A stretch of 64,000 nt of DNA from Pedobacter sp. KBS0701 (GCF_005938645.2 NZ_CP042171.1:3906001-3970000), one strand, 5' to 3'; shown: positions 32,507 through 42,888, numbered from the stretch's first letter. Notes: generated from the sequence alone by a model not told the origin. Program-made: numbers and translations.

Positions 32507-33634
32507 TTAATTTAAAACATGATCATTCAAACAATTCCTCCTAAATATCACCCAAGCCATAACCATATTTACCGGAATTAACATTAAGCCTAGGCCAAAC
32601 ATAATACACACATAAAAAAGGAAAAACAGACAAAAAACACCTATCAAAAATCCTTTAACCTGAATCCCATTCAGTAAAAGCAAACTTCTGAATAAGAGGA
32701 TAGCGGAAAAAGCGAATGCAGCTAATTCGAGTGATGTTATCAAGCCAAAACGGGTAGTCATCCAACATATTTCGGGTAATAATAAAATGAGATAGTTTAA
32801 GCAGAAGCTAAAAAATACCTTGGCCTTACTAAAAGGAAAATTGGGTAAAAAAGATAAATACCGATCATTAAAAATCCTTTCCTGATAGACAAGTACTATA
32901 TGCGGCACAACAATACAGGAAGTAATGAGCATTAATAGCTTTGAATTATCTTTAATATCGGAGAAAAGTATAAAAACACTAGAAATCAATAACCACGAAA
33001 GCAGTTTGGTTAATAAATAAGCCAGTTTCGATCGGTTAAAAACCTGAAAGCTATACAATAAAAACACAGGTTTATTCCATTTTCTGCTAATCCGGATCAA
33101 CCAGGTAGGTTTATTGGTTTCAATTAAACGATTACTTTCTTTTAGAATGATGTAAGCACCAGCGATAATCAACAGCAGCTGAAAGAGCAAAATCCCAATA
33201 GAAATAAAATAATAACCAAATATTAATCCAATAACTATTGCATATAAAGTATAACACCAAACCGGGATAAATATATAAGCCAACACACTATACCAGTTGA
33301 GAATTTGTTGTTTTTTGGAAGATGAGGTAAAACTGTAATATAAAAACTCATGTTGAGGCAAAAGAAGCTGGTTAAGCACATATTTTAAGCCTTTATAGGC
33401 ATATAATGCGCTTGCAACCAGATAAAAAGCCATAATCAACGGATTGCTCACCAAACTAATGGTAAAGAAAAACTGCCAAAAATCTATCTGATCAGGCATT
33501 ACTGTACCCAAAGTATTGATGAACAAACAATAACTGATCAACATGACGAAAAAGAATACCAGCATACCTGCATGTGTACGGTAAAACCCATCAACAAATA
33601 TTTTTCTTAAGGCAATGTTCGAAAGTGGAAACAT
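32507..33634 (-). CDS. membrane permease partner of an ABC transporter
   Basis: 375 residues, hydrophobic throughout, with about 8-10 membrane helices and few charged loops (for example MLVFFFVMLISYCLFINTLG, LLILLLPEICWMTTRFG). No recognised motif, but it overlaps the stop of the ABC ATPase gene just upstream (33634) by one base, and the two probably form an ABC-2-like exporter of unknown substrate. The start at 33634 was kept because the N terminus (MFPLSNIALRKIFVDGFYR) begins with a short cytoplasmic stretch before the first helix. Confidence 0.75.
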   Translation of the reverse strand: MFPLSNIALRKIFVDGFYRTHAGMLVFFFVMLISYCLFINTLGTVMPDQIDFWQFFFTISLVSNPLIMAFYLVASALYAYKGLKYVLNQLLLPQHEFLYYSFTSSSKKQQILNWYSVLAYIFIPVWCYTLYAIVIGLIFGYYFISIGILLFQLLLIIAGAYIILKESNRLIETNKPTWLIRISRKWNKPVFLLYSFQVFNRSKLAYLLTKLLSWLLISSVFILFSDIKDNSKLLMLITSCIVVPHIVLVYQERIFNDRYLSFLPNFPFSKAKVFFSFCLNYLILLLPEICWMTTRFGLITSLELAAFAFSAILLFRSLLLLNGIQVKGFLIGVFCLFFLFYVCIMFGLGLMLIPVNMVMAWVIFRRNCLNDHVLN

Positions 33635-34266
33635 TAAAAGTTCAGTGTTAATTTTTTATCCACGATATTAATCTGTTTAAGTCCGGGTAATTTTAACTCA
33701 TCTAAAGGTTGATGAGATGATAAAAGAAAACTGATCTTGTCTTTCTCATGTTTTTCGTTGATCCAACGGTATAATACTTCAAGAGATTCGGCATCGATCG
33801 TATTTAAAGGTTCATCCAACAAAATCAATTTTGGTTTCCCAAGGAAAGCCAGTACCAGCGAAAGTTTTTTGAGCATACCACTGGAATAGGATCCTAACGG
33901 ATTGTTGATATAGCCCTGCATTTCCATTTCGGTAACCAGGATTTCCGCCTGACCAGCTCCGGCACCCTTCGCTTTTGCAAAAAGAGCAATCATCTCCACC
34001 CCGCTTAAAAATTCAGGAAATAATGGTTCCGCAGCAGCAAAATTGACCAGTTTTCTATAGGCTACACCATGATTTTTTAAATAAACAGTTCCTATTGCAA
34101 TTTCGCCTTTAAAAGATAATATCCCTGCAATTGCTTTCAAAAAAGTACTTTTTCCTGTACCATTTCTCCCTTTTATCCAAAAAATGCCCCCAGGAAGTTT
34201 AATATTATCTATCTTTAAAACAAGATGATTGAAATAGGATTTTTCAAATTGACTGAAGTGTAACAT
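33634..34266 (-). CDS. ABC transporter ATP-binding protein
   Basis: 210 residues, short for the family but complete. Walker A GRNGTGKSTFLKAI at about 34-47, Q-loop region replaced by a short VNFAAAEPLF, ABC signature YSSGMLKKLSLVLAFLG, Walker B LILLDEPLNTID and the switch His in LLSSHQ. Partner of the downstream overlapping permease gene. Probably an exporter ATPase. No other subunit is visible. Nearby plus-strand genes are unrelated. Confidence 0.9.
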   Translation of the reverse strand: MLHFSQFEKSYFNHLVLKIDNIKLPGGIFWIKGRNGTGKSTFLKAIAGILSFKGEIAIGTVYLKNHGVAYRKLVNFAAAEPLFPEFLSGVEMIALFAKAKGAGAGQAEILVTEMEMQGYINNPLGSYSSGMLKKLSLVLAFLGKPKLILLDEPLNTIDAESLEVLYRWINEKHEKDKISFLLSSHQPLDELKLPGLKQINIVDKKLTLNF

Positions 34267-34341
34267 AAAAATATTTCATTTCTGACTTCATGTTTATTAA
34301 AAAGTTACAGCCTTATCTCATCTCGACAAAATTTTAAACTA

Positions 34342-34851
34342 ATGCAATTAATTTTACGCCCTTACCAACCAAGTGACGTCGAAAATCTGGTTAAACACGC
34401 CAATAATTTCAACATATCTAAATACCTAACCAATAAATTCCCATTTCCTTATGAAAAAAAAGATGGGAAGGCTTTTATTCAACTGGCTTTAAGTCACGAT
34501 CCTTTACAGATCAAGGCCATTGTGTTAAACGACGAAGTAATCGGATCGATAGGTGTGCATCAACTCGCAGATATTTATAGTAAAAGTGCAGAAATGGGTT
34601 ATTGGATTGCTGAAGACTTTTGGGGAAGAGGAATTATTCCGCTTGCCATAAAAGAAATGCTTCAATATGGTTTCGCTACCTTTGATATTGATAGAATTTT
34701 CGCAAGGACAACACATACCAACCTGGCGTCACAAAGGGTTTTACAAAAATCAGGTTTTATCTTCGAAGCGAAATTAAAGGGTACTATTTTTAAAAATGGA
34801 GCATATTTTGACGAACTGATTTTTGGTTTCAGGAAAAATCAATTGATCTAA
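34342..34851 (+). CDS. GNAT-family N-acetyltransferase
   Basis: 169 residues. The acetyl-CoA binding motif A is GYWIAEDFWGRGIIPLAIKE, with a preceding beta strand (NDEVIGSIGVHQLAD) and the C-terminal TTHTNLASQRVLQKSGF typical of RimJ/RimL-like acetyltransferases. The acceptor is unknown; small-molecule amines or protein N termini are both possible. It is a lone gene between two divergent transcripts. Confidence 0.92.
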   Translation: MQLILRPYQPSDVENLVKHANNFNISKYLTNKFPFPYEKKDGKAFIQLALSHDPLQIKAIVLNDEVIGSIGVHQLADIYSKSAEMGYWIAEDFWGRGIIPLAIKEMLQYGFATFDIDRIFARTTHTNLASQRVLQKSGFIFEAKLKGTIFKNGAYFDELIFGFRKNQLI

Positions 34852-34923
34852 ATGCTGCATTAAAACTTTTGTTAAACCCAAAGCTTATTGCGTAAATTCG
34901 CACAAACCAAAAACAACAAAGCA

Positions 34924-35772
34924 ATGAAGTTATCGATCAAATCAATCGTGCTGTTTGTAGCACTTTTGGGTGCAGCAGATTTTGCAGGTGCCCAGGAAGT
35001 AAAATTTCCACAAGCCAGTAGTGGCCAAACCATCATTCAGGATTTTGGATTAGGCAAAATAACGTTAAGCTACTCCCGCCCCAATGTTAAAGGCCGAAAA
35101 ATTTTTGGCGGAATGGAACCCATGGGCAAAGTTTGGCGCAACGGAGCAAATGCTGCAACACGCATTAAATTTACCGAGGCCGTTAAAATTGAAGGCAAAG
35201 ATTTACCGGCTGGCGAATATGGCCTGTTCAGTATTCCGGGTAAAAACGAATGGACCATTATTTTTAACAAAATTGCCGATCAATGGGGAGCTTATGAATA
35301 TAAGGAAAGTGATGATGTGCTTCGTGTAAAAGTTAAAACTATAGCTTTAAAGGATAAAGTAGAAACTTTAACCATGCAATTCTCCGCTGTTAGCGAAACT
35401 TCGGCAACTTTAAATATGATGTGGGAGAACAGTGCTTATGGCATAAATATCACAACTTCTATTGATGAAAAAGTAATGGCCAATATTGCTGAGGCGATGA
35501 AAGGTGAAAAGAAACCATATTTTGCCGCTGCACAATATTATTTTCAACATGGAAAAGATTTAAAACAAGCTTTAGCATGGGTGACGGAAGCAGAAAAATC
35601 AGACCCAAAAGCACCTTGGTTTAAACTATGGAAAGGCCGTATCCAACTTAAAATGGGGGATAAAGCAGCTGCAGCAATTACTGCACAACAAGGCATCGAC
35701 GCTGCAACAGCTCAAAAGGTAGATGAATATATACGCCTCAATTCTGAACTTCTGGCTGAAGCTAAAAAATAA
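34924..35772 (+). CDS. secreted DUF2911 protein with TPR-like C terminus
   Basis: 282 residues from the ATG at 34924 (MKLSIKSIVLFVALLGAADF), which begins a signal peptide; an upstream codon at 34888 would place 12 polar residues before it. DUF2911 blocks are LGKITLSYSRPNVKGRKIFG, EPMGKVWRNGANAATRIKF, AGEYGLFSIP and EWTIIFNK. The last 80 residues (AAAQYYFQHGKDLKQALAWV, AITAQQGIDA) look like a TPR helix pair. The family is common in Bacteroidota and of unknown function. It has no obvious partner here. Confidence 0.9.
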   Translation: MKLSIKSIVLFVALLGAADFAGAQEVKFPQASSGQTIIQDFGLGKITLSYSRPNVKGRKIFGGMEPMGKVWRNGANAATRIKFTEAVKIEGKDLPAGEYGLFSIPGKNEWTIIFNKIADQWGAYEYKESDDVLRVKVKTIALKDKVETLTMQFSAVSETSATLNMMWENSAYGINITTSIDEKVMANIAEAMKGEKKPYFAAAQYYFQHGKDLKQALAWVTEAEKSDPKAPWFKLWKGRIQLKMGDKAAAAITAQQGIDAATAQKVDEYIRLNSELLAEAKK

Positions 35773-35826
35773 AAAGATTCTATTTCGGTCGGTGAGACAC
35801 CGACCGATAGATGAAACTAACCCCTC

Positions 35827-35942
35827 GATGCCGTCATTTCGAGCGGAGTGCAACGCAGCCGAGAACCCGAAGGCTTTGCGAAGCAAAATCTGCCTAGATA
35901 GATCTCTCCATTCCACTGCGTCCCAGTCGAGATGACGGCATC
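35827..35942. repeat. REP-like inverted repeat
   Basis: Arms of about 29 bases (left GATGCCGTCATTTCGAGCGG, right read inverted GATGCCGTCATCTCGACTGG) flank a short central part with GAACCCGAAGGCTTTGCGAA. The right-hand 41 bases match, in reverse, the element at 26535-26575. It is a dispersed palindromic repeat. Confidence 0.6.
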
Positions 35943-35968
35943 TTTAGAAATAATTCCCTATAAATTAC

Positions 35969-36043
35969 CGAACCTAAGTAATTAAACCCGATTGTAATGG
36001 AAAGCCCACAGCGCAGCGAGGACTTGTAATGAAAGCGGGACCA
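35969..36043. repeat. second copy of the ACCCGA-GGACTTG element
   Basis: Begins GAACCTAAGTAATTAAACCC, then ATGGAAAGCCCACAG and GGACTTGTAATGAAAGCGGG, which parallel 6741-6816 in the same order (AACCTAAGTAACCTAGACCC, ATGGAAAGCCCGG, GGACTTGAAATGATGGCGGG). Together with the preceding REP-like repeat it fills most of the gene-free gap 35773-36200. Confidence 0.6.
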
Positions 36044-36202
36044 ACCCCCAACCGAAGTACTCCCCCAACTGCTTTTCAAATTAACATAAATGCTCTTACG
36101 CACCTTAAGATGCCAACTTAAACATGAGTTTCAACCAATATTAACTTAAAATTAACCATCGATTAACTCAAACCACAATCGTAACATTAACCCTTAAAAC
36201 GC

Positions 36203-36232
36203 TTTATTTATTTAAAAATTATACTAACTTTG
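36203..36232 (+). promoter_or_regulatory. promoter of enolase
   Basis: TTTA at 36203-36206, 18-base spacer, TAACTTTG at 36225-36232, a good TTTG/TAnnTTTG match. A dyad (CTTAGT ... ACTAAG, 36240-36266) follows in the leader. Confidence 0.65.
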
Positions 36233-36294
36233 GTGTTGCACTTAGTAATTGTACTTTGTACACTAAGCAGGTTAAAAAATCAACAAAAAATTAA

Positions 36295-37596
<1,302 letters not shown>

Positions 37597-37691
37597 CCCC
37601 TAAATCCCCTGAAGGGGACTTCTTTTTCTCTCCTAAAGGAGAGATGCCGTAAGGCAGAGAGGTGTTAACAAGTTGAAAAACTTATTTGCGA

Positions 37692-37727
37692 AACATCCGG
37701 AGATTTTAAATCTTCGGATGTTTTTAT
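37692..37727 (+). terminator. terminator of eno
   Basis: 14-bp stem AACATCCGGAGATT / AATCTTCGGATGTT with one G-T pair, 3-base loop, then TTTTATTTT. Confidence 0.85.
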
Positions 37728-37799
37728 TTTAATACTATATTTGTTCTGAGTTATGTGCATGATCTCAAATCACATATCTCAATACTCATATCTCCAACT

Positions 37800-38099
37800 A
37801 TGAAACGTTTAATAGATCTTTTCCGCAATAAATATTTCCTTGCTACTGTCGCTTTTGCGATGTGGATGCTATTTTTCGACAAAAACGATATGATGTCGCA
37901 GTACGAATACCGCAGTCAGGCCAATAAATTGCAGGAAGAAAAAGAATATTTCGAGAAAGAAACCGCCCAGGTAAAAAAAGACCTTAACGAACTGAATACC
38001 AACCTGAATACGGCTGAAAAATTTGCACGTGAAAAATATTTCATGAAAAAAGATAATGAAGATGTTTTCGTGATTATCCAGGAAGAGAAGAAGGATTAG
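37800..38099 (+). CDS. ftsB: FtsB/DivIC-type septum formation initiator
   Basis: 99 residues from the ATG at 37800 (MKRLIDLFRNKYFLATVAFA); an upstream ATG at 37755 lies over a -7-like box (TATATTTG, 37736-37743) and degenerate repeat words, and is rejected. One membrane helix (about 13-30) is followed by a coiled coil (YRSQANKLQEEKEYFEKETA, KKDLNELNTNLNTAEKFARE), then YFMKKDNEDVFVI. This is the FtsB/DivIC architecture. It helps assemble the divisome with FtsL and FtsQ. Its place after eno is a widespread gene order. Confidence 0.9.
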   Translation: MKRLIDLFRNKYFLATVAFAMWMLFFDKNDMMSQYEYRSQANKLQEEKEYFEKETAQVKKDLNELNTNLNTAEKFAREKYFMKKDNEDVFVIIQEEKKD

Positions 38100-38250
38100 C
38101 GCTGGGCGTTTGGCGTTTAAGTTCTCTTCCCTTAGTCTAGCTCTCCTGAACTTGTTTCTGGATCCAAAGCAAAAGAATTTTGATTGACCATTTGCAGTTT
38201 AACCATTTAACAATTAACCGATTGAGCAATTTAAACAGTTAACCTATCTA

Positions 38251-38865
38251 ATGCTCCACATTCTTTACATTATCGCCATAACAGCTGAAGCCATGACGGC
38301 AGCACTTTCTGCAGGCAGACGTGATATGGATTGGGTAGGTGTTTGCATTATTGCCTGGGTTACAGCTCTGGGCGGCGGCACGGTTAGAAATGTATTATTT
38401 GGTCATTACCCAATGAGCTGGGTGGAACATCCGGAATATTTAGTGATTACGGCGGTAGCGGCTTTATTGGCGGCATTTATCGCCTCTATCATGACTAAAC
38501 TCAAAAAGCTTTTTCTTTACCTCGATGCTTTGGGTTTAGTGGTCTTTACGATCATTGGTTGTCAGGTAGCGCAGCAAATCCATTTGCCTTATTTAATTGT
38601 ACTCTTTAGCGGGATGATTACTGGTTGTGCAGGCGGTGTACTACGTGACGTACTCTGCAATGAAGTACCATTCCTTTTTAGAAAAGAGATTTATGCGAGT
38701 GCAGCGATTGTAACTGGTGCTGTTTATATCGGTGTAGAACATTTTCATGGAAGTGAAATGTTAGCTACCATTTCGGCTGCTGTTATCGGATTAGCATTGC
38801 GATTACTTTCCATCCGTTTCGAATGGCACATGCCGAAGTTCGTGTATAGGGATGAATGGCACTAA
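38251..38865 (+). CDS. TRIC/UPF0126-type cation channel protein
   Basis: 204 residues, seven hydrophobic segments in two similar halves. Each half has the UPF0126 Gly-rich motif: LSAGRRDMDWVGVCIIAWVT / GGGTVRNVLFG and FSGMITGCAGGVLRDVLC. Bacterial members of this family (YicG-like) are homotrimeric cation channels related to animal TRIC channels. Physiological role in this organism is unknown. The upstream gap carries GTTAACC/TTTAACC word repeats. Confidence 0.9.
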   Translation: MLHILYIIAITAEAMTAALSAGRRDMDWVGVCIIAWVTALGGGTVRNVLFGHYPMSWVEHPEYLVITAVAALLAAFIASIMTKLKKLFLYLDALGLVVFTIIGCQVAQQIHLPYLIVLFSGMITGCAGGVLRDVLCNEVPFLFRKEIYASAAIVTGAVYIGVEHFHGSEMLATISAAVIGLALRLLSIRFEWHMPKFVYRDEWH

Positions 38866-38908
38866 TTCAGTTGGGAGTTTTCAGTTTGGAATTGAGAGTT
38901 TATTCGTG

Positions 38909-39002
38909 GTGTCAGATGTTACCACCTGACACGTTTCGAATTAATTGAATATCATCAATTATTTGAAAAAAACAATCTATCAGTCAGATGGTAACATCTA
39001 AC
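38909..39002. repeat. inverted pair of GTCAGATG(T/G)TAC elements
   Basis: 38911-38930 (GTCAGATGTTACCACCTGAC) is itself a hairpin and recurs inverted at 38983-39002 with 18 of 20 bases the same. It lies beyond the stop of the minus-strand membrane protein gene and might serve as its terminator, though there is no clean T run. Confidence 0.5.
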
Positions 39003-39009
39003 TATAAAT

Positions 39010-41094
39010 TTACAATTCCCCGTTCCTTTTCCTTAAAAACCACTCCGTGCCCAATAAGATCAGCATTAAGCCAAATAACCATTTTATATTGATGAGTTCA
39101 TCGTACTTCCGGTCTTCATAGCTGATGGTTTTAATATTTTCGTTTTTGGCAATCTCATCCGCTATTTTAAGCAGATTTTCGGGCATAAACAGCTTGCCAT
39201 TGCTTTGTTTAGAGATCGTATTTAAAAGCTGGTGGTTGGCAGTTGTCTGTTGGTATTCTGCAATCAATGCGTTTACATAGAAACTACCCGAGGCTGTGAA
39301 TTTCTTTCCTCCCAGTTCCGCATTTGCTAAGTAAGAATAATTGCCAGCGGGCATGGTTCCGGCATCTAACTGATAGCCATTTTCCGTTTTAGAAAAAATA
39401 TAATTAAATAATTTGCCTGCCTCATTTTTTACCAAAAGTTTAACTTCCGGCTCATTTACAGGTTGATAACTATCATTATAAAGTGTAGCATTAAACTGGA
39501 TCGATTCATTTTCATCGTAAGCCGATTTAGAGGTAAAAACCTTAAATCTTCTTTTATCATCTTTTACAGATAAGTACTGAACCGTTTTTGAAATCAGGTC
39601 GTTTAAAACCGATTGATTACTTTCATTTTCAGCCTCTAAAAGTTTCCATCTCCAAAGCCCCTCTCCCATCAAATAACCGGCCTTTGAGCCATTCTCATTC
39701 GCGAAGAACAGTAACGGCTGCTGTGTGCTTACTTTGCCAATACGCTGGTTAAAAACAGGTATTGCGCCTGTATTTACGGTTAACCTTCCAAACGGACTAA
39801 GCAAAGGGTCAAAAGCCGAAAACTGTTTTTTATCTTCTTCAGTAAGATTAAAACTGGTAAAACCATTGGCAAAATCAGCATATACCTCCTGAATGGAACC
39901 GTTTGCTGAACTCAGATTTACCTGATTCTGGATCTGGTTAAAAGTATTAATATTGCTCTGAGCACCCAAAATGTACCAGACCGGCTTCTTCAAACCGGCC
40001 AACTTCTTTAAAAATACTGATGAAATATTTTGAACATCGGGCAACTGATACAAAACAATTAAATCAAATTTGGATGGATCAGTTGCGTTTAAATCATCAG
40101 CCAGCGCAAGTTTAGCTTCGTAATGTTTATTAAGCGATATAACCTCTTTTAATACCCCTAAATCGGGGTGTGGCGCAACAGCAGCCAGTAATACTTTCTG
40201 TCTGCCATCAATCACCTCTACATAAAAAGTCTGAACGTTATTTCGGCTAGTGATTTCATTTTTTAAAACACCCAATTGAACAGTATATTTCTGCACACCA
40301 ATTTTACCGGCATGAATCTTAACAGGAACCGTTTTAACAAAAGAATTGCTATTGATAGATATATTTTGCTGCTCAAGCTTTGCTCCATTCTGGCTAACAG
40401 TTAAAAAGCTATTTTCGCCATCGCTTTGAAAAGCCTGCACCTGCACTTCGATCGTAAAATCGTCATCCAGGTACGCGATGTTATTGTAATTCACATTTGA
40501 AATTAGTACATCCCGCTTCGGGACACTATCTCCCAAGGCAATAGTATAAACCGGCGCATTGATCTGATCGATGCTGTAAAGCGGATTTCCACCATGGTTA
40601 AAAATACCATCAGTGGCTAAAATTACAGCACCAACATTTCTGTTGGTATATTCATCTCTAACTTTTTGAAAAAAAGCGGAGGCATCGGTTAATTTACCCT
40701 GATTTTTAAAATCGAAACCATCGGCAACCTGATCACCAAAGTGAAGCGTTTTCACCTCGTATTTGTCTGATAGTTTATCTTGTAAAGCTTTAAGATTCTG
40801 TTCGTATAATTTTTGGTCGAAACCTGCTGCTTTAACCTGACCAACAGATTGGGAATTATCCTGTCCGATAATGATTACAGGCTTATCTAAGGTATAATTT
40901 AAGGTTTTAATGAGTGGAGCAAATATTAACCATGCAACGGTGGTAACCACTACAATCCGCAATGTTGTTAAGCCATATTGAAGTTTTTTATCCAGATTTT
41001 TGTTACCACGATAAAGCAACCAGGCATACAGCACGCCCCAAGCCAGGCAACCCAGAAAAGACAAAATAGAAGCACCTGAAAAAAAACCATTCAT
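39010..41094 (-). CDS. large membrane protein with a VWA-like periplasmic region
   Basis: 694 residues. Two N-terminal helices (about 7-25 and 40-62) come first, then VIIIGQDNSQSV and VILATDGIFNHGGNP, which resemble a degenerate von Willebrand A domain; the DxSxS metal motif is partly kept. The remainder is beta-rich, with FYVEVIDGRQKVLLAAVAPHPD (glutamine-amidotransferase-like stretch) and YFQVFTSKSAYDENE-type Ig-like repeats, and a last helix (WLFGLMLILLGTEWFL). Similar proteins in Bacteroidota lie near BatA/BatB-like genes, but no such partner is here. Function unknown; probably cell-envelope. Confidence 0.8.
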   Translation of the reverse strand: MNGFFSGASILSFLGCLAWGVLYAWLLYRGNKNLDKKLQYGLTTLRIVVVTTVAWLIFAPLIKTLNYTLDKPVIIIGQDNSQSVGQVKAAGFDQKLYEQNLKALQDKLSDKYEVKTLHFGDQVADGFDFKNQGKLTDASAFFQKVRDEYTNRNVGAVILATDGIFNHGGNPLYSIDQINAPVYTIALGDSVPKRDVLISNVNYNNIAYLDDDFTIEVQVQAFQSDGENSFLTVSQNGAKLEQQNISINSNSFVKTVPVKIHAGKIGVQKYTVQLGVLKNEITSRNNVQTFYVEVIDGRQKVLLAAVAPHPDLGVLKEVISLNKHYEAKLALADDLNATDPSKFDLIVLYQLPDVQNISSVFLKKLAGLKKPVWYILGAQSNINTFNQIQNQVNLSSANGSIQEVYADFANGFTSFNLTEEDKKQFSAFDPLLSPFGRLTVNTGAIPVFNQRIGKVSTQQPLLFFANENGSKAGYLMGEGLWRWKLLEAENESNQSVLNDLISKTVQYLSVKDDKRRFKVFTSKSAYDENESIQFNATLYNDSYQPVNEPEVKLLVKNEAGKLFNYIFSKTENGYQLDAGTMPAGNYSYLANAELGGKKFTASGSFYVNALIAEYQQTTANHQLLNTISKQSNGKLFMPENLLKIADEIAKNENIKTISYEDRKYDELINIKWLFGLMLILLGTEWFLRKRNGEL

Positions 41095-41134
41095 AATTCA
41101 TAAAGATGGTAATTTTAGGGAAATTTTCAAGGCT

Positions 41135-41258
41135 ATAACCGCAAAGTGCGCAAAGAATTTACGCAAAGTATCGCAAAGATAATGTGCACCCTTCATTTTT
41201 TAAGCTTAGCGACCTTTGCGCCATCGTAATAAGGAAATCTCAGCGGCCTTTGCGGTTA
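41135..41258. repeat. CGCAAAG / CTTTGCG inverted repeat
   Basis: Left arm TAACCGCAAAGTGCGCAAAG and right arm ending GCGGCCTTTGCGGTTA enclose further CGCAAAG and CTTTGCG words. A related right-arm copy is at 60593-60652. It occupies the leader of the L,D-transpeptidase gene, and an apparent N-terminal extension of that gene is only read-through of this repeat. Confidence 0.55.
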
Positions 41259-41297
41259 AAAAAGATAAATTCGTTAGTTTTAACCAAATCAATCCTT

Positions 41298-42032
41298 ATG
41301 AAAATAATCTATTTAACATTTCTGCTATCTCTAAGCTTTATGGTGAATGCCCAAAATAATTTTAAAGCCACTCAAATCAAATTTGAAAGAGTAGAAAAAG
41401 CGTACAGCGAAAAATGGGAAACCCTGAAAAAATTTGTTCAGGCTGGTGGTTATGGAGATAAATTCTCGATGGTGATTAATGCTTATAAAACGGAAGGCAA
41501 ACTTGAGGTGTGGTTAAAGAATAATTCAGCTAAAACCTATTCTTTATTCAGAACTTACGATTTTTGTGCACATTCTGGCACCATTGGTCCGAAAGTATTT
41601 GTAGGAGACGGTCAAACGCCGGAAGGTTTTTATTACATCAATGTTTTTAACCCGATGAGTAATTTCTACCTATCACTGGGTGTAAACTATCCAAATACAG
41701 TTGATTATGCAAGAACCGGAAAAGATAGAAAACCCGGAAGTGATATTTACATCCATGGCAATTGTGTAACGGTAGGCTGTATTCCTTTAACAGACGAAAA
41801 AATAAAAGAAGTATATGTTTTGGGGGTTGAAGCCAGAAATGCGGGCCAGGAAAAGATTCCGGTTAACATCTATCCTTTCAAAATGACCGATGGGAACATG
41901 AAAAAATATGTCGCTCAATTCCCTGCGCAGGCAAATTTCTGGAAATCTTTACAAACAGGATATTTAGCTTTTGAAAAGAATAAAACCCAGCCGGACGTTA
42001 GTGAGGTTAAAGGACGATACCTAGTAAAGTAA
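41298..42032 (+). CDS. L,D-transpeptidase of the YkuD family (YafK-like)
   Basis: 244 residues from the ATG at 41298, which starts a signal peptide (MKIIYLTFLLSLSFMVNAQ); the upstream ATG at 41184 lies in a repeat. The catalytic motif is IHGNCVTVGCIPL (H153, C161), and PEGFYYIN marks the YafK-type strand. It cross-links or anchors proteins on peptidoglycan in the periplasm. Thr rather than Ser stands before VGC, as in other YafK-like members. A two-way terminator follows. Confidence 0.9.
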   Translation: MKIIYLTFLLSLSFMVNAQNNFKATQIKFERVEKAYSEKWETLKKFVQAGGYGDKFSMVINAYKTEGKLEVWLKNNSAKTYSLFRTYDFCAHSGTIGPKVFVGDGQTPEGFYYINVFNPMSNFYLSLGVNYPNTVDYARTGKDRKPGSDIYIHGNCVTVGCIPLTDEKIKEVYVLGVEARNAGQEKIPVNIYPFKMTDGNMKKYVAQFPAQANFWKSLQTGYLAFEKNKTQPDVSEVKGRYLVK

Positions 42033-42034
42033 CA

Positions 42035-42084
42035 AAAGAAGTCAAGTTTCCATAGCACAATGGCCATTAAGACTTGACTTCTTT
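42035..42084. terminator. bidirectional terminator between the L,D-transpeptidase and fabG genes
   Basis: Perfect 12-bp stem AAAGAAGTCAAG / CTTGACTTCTTT around a 26-base loop that itself can pair (CCAT/ATGG). The arms are A- and T-rich on their outer sides in both directions, suited to ending both converging transcripts. Confidence 0.8.
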
Positions 42085-42144
42085 ATATTTATATAAAACT
42101 GGAAAGAAAACCCTCCACTTTAAACCTTCACGCCTTCAACCTCT

Positions 42145-42888
42145 CTAAAGCATCCCGCCGCAAACAGACAATGTTTGTCCGGTTACGTAAGCACTCATAT
42201 CAGAGGCTAAAAACACGCAAACATTGGCAATATCTTCCGTTTCGCCGGCACGTTTTAATGGAATATCTTTTTCCCAACCTTCAACTACTTTCGGATCAAG
42301 AATATCCGTCATTTCGGTACGGATAAAACCTGGTGCAACAACATTGGCACGGATATTTCTCGAACCTAATTCTTTGGCGATTGATTTGGTAAAACCGATG
42401 ATTCCTGCTTTAGAAGCAGCATAATTTGCCTGACCAGCGTTACCTGTGGTACCCACAATAGAACCCATATTGATAAAAACACCTTTACGGGCTTTCATCA
42501 TTATTTTAGAAGCTGCCTTGGTTATGTTGAAGATTGATTTTAAGTTGATATTAATCACATCATCCCAGTTTTTTTCGCTCATGCGCATCAATAAGCCATC
42601 TTTAGTAATACCAGCGTTATTCACTACGATATCAATCGTACCAAACTCAGCAACGATATCATTGATCAATTGTTCAGCTTCAGCAAATTTAGATGCATCA
42701 GAACGGTAACCTTTAACCTTTGTTCCGAAGCTTTGTAATTCCTGCTCTAAAGCCTCACCTTTTTCTACTGATGATAAATAGGTAAAAGCTACATTAGCGC
42801 CCTGCTCGGCAAATTTCTCCGCTATTTTACGGCCAATTCCTTTAGATGCGCCTGTAACTAAGGCTGTTTTTCCTTCTAATAATTTCAT
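42145..42888 (-). CDS. fabG: 3-oxoacyl-[acyl-carrier-protein] reductase
   Basis: 247 residues. NADP-binding TGASKGIG at 12-19, NNAG at 90-93, catalytic Ser143 in NMGSIVG, Tyr156 and Lys160 in YAASK, and the C-terminal SAYVTGQTLSVCGGML. It carries out the first reduction in each cycle of fatty acid elongation. It is a lone gene, not in a fab cluster, but the sequence is of true FabG type rather than a general SDR. Confidence 0.95.
   Translation of the reverse strand: MKLLEGKTALVTGASKGIGRKIAEKFAEQGANVAFTYLSSVEKGEALEQELQSFGTKVKGYRSDASKFAEAEQLINDIVAEFGTIDIVVNNAGITKDGLLMRMSEKNWDDVININLKSIFNITKAASKIMMKARKGVFINMGSIVGTTGNAGQANYAASKAGIIGFTKSIAKELGSRNIRANVVAPGFIRTEMTDILDPKVVEGWEKDIPLKRAGETEDIANVCVFLASDMSAYVTGQTLSVCGGML

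Noticed and set aside
38909..39002. Terminator of the large membrane protein gene
   Set aside because: Hairpins form but there is no T run in the right place, so I list it only as a repeat.
41184..41297. N-terminal extension of the L,D-transpeptidase
   Set aside because: It is translated from the CTTTGCG repeat, and the ATG at 41298 begins a perfect signal peptide.
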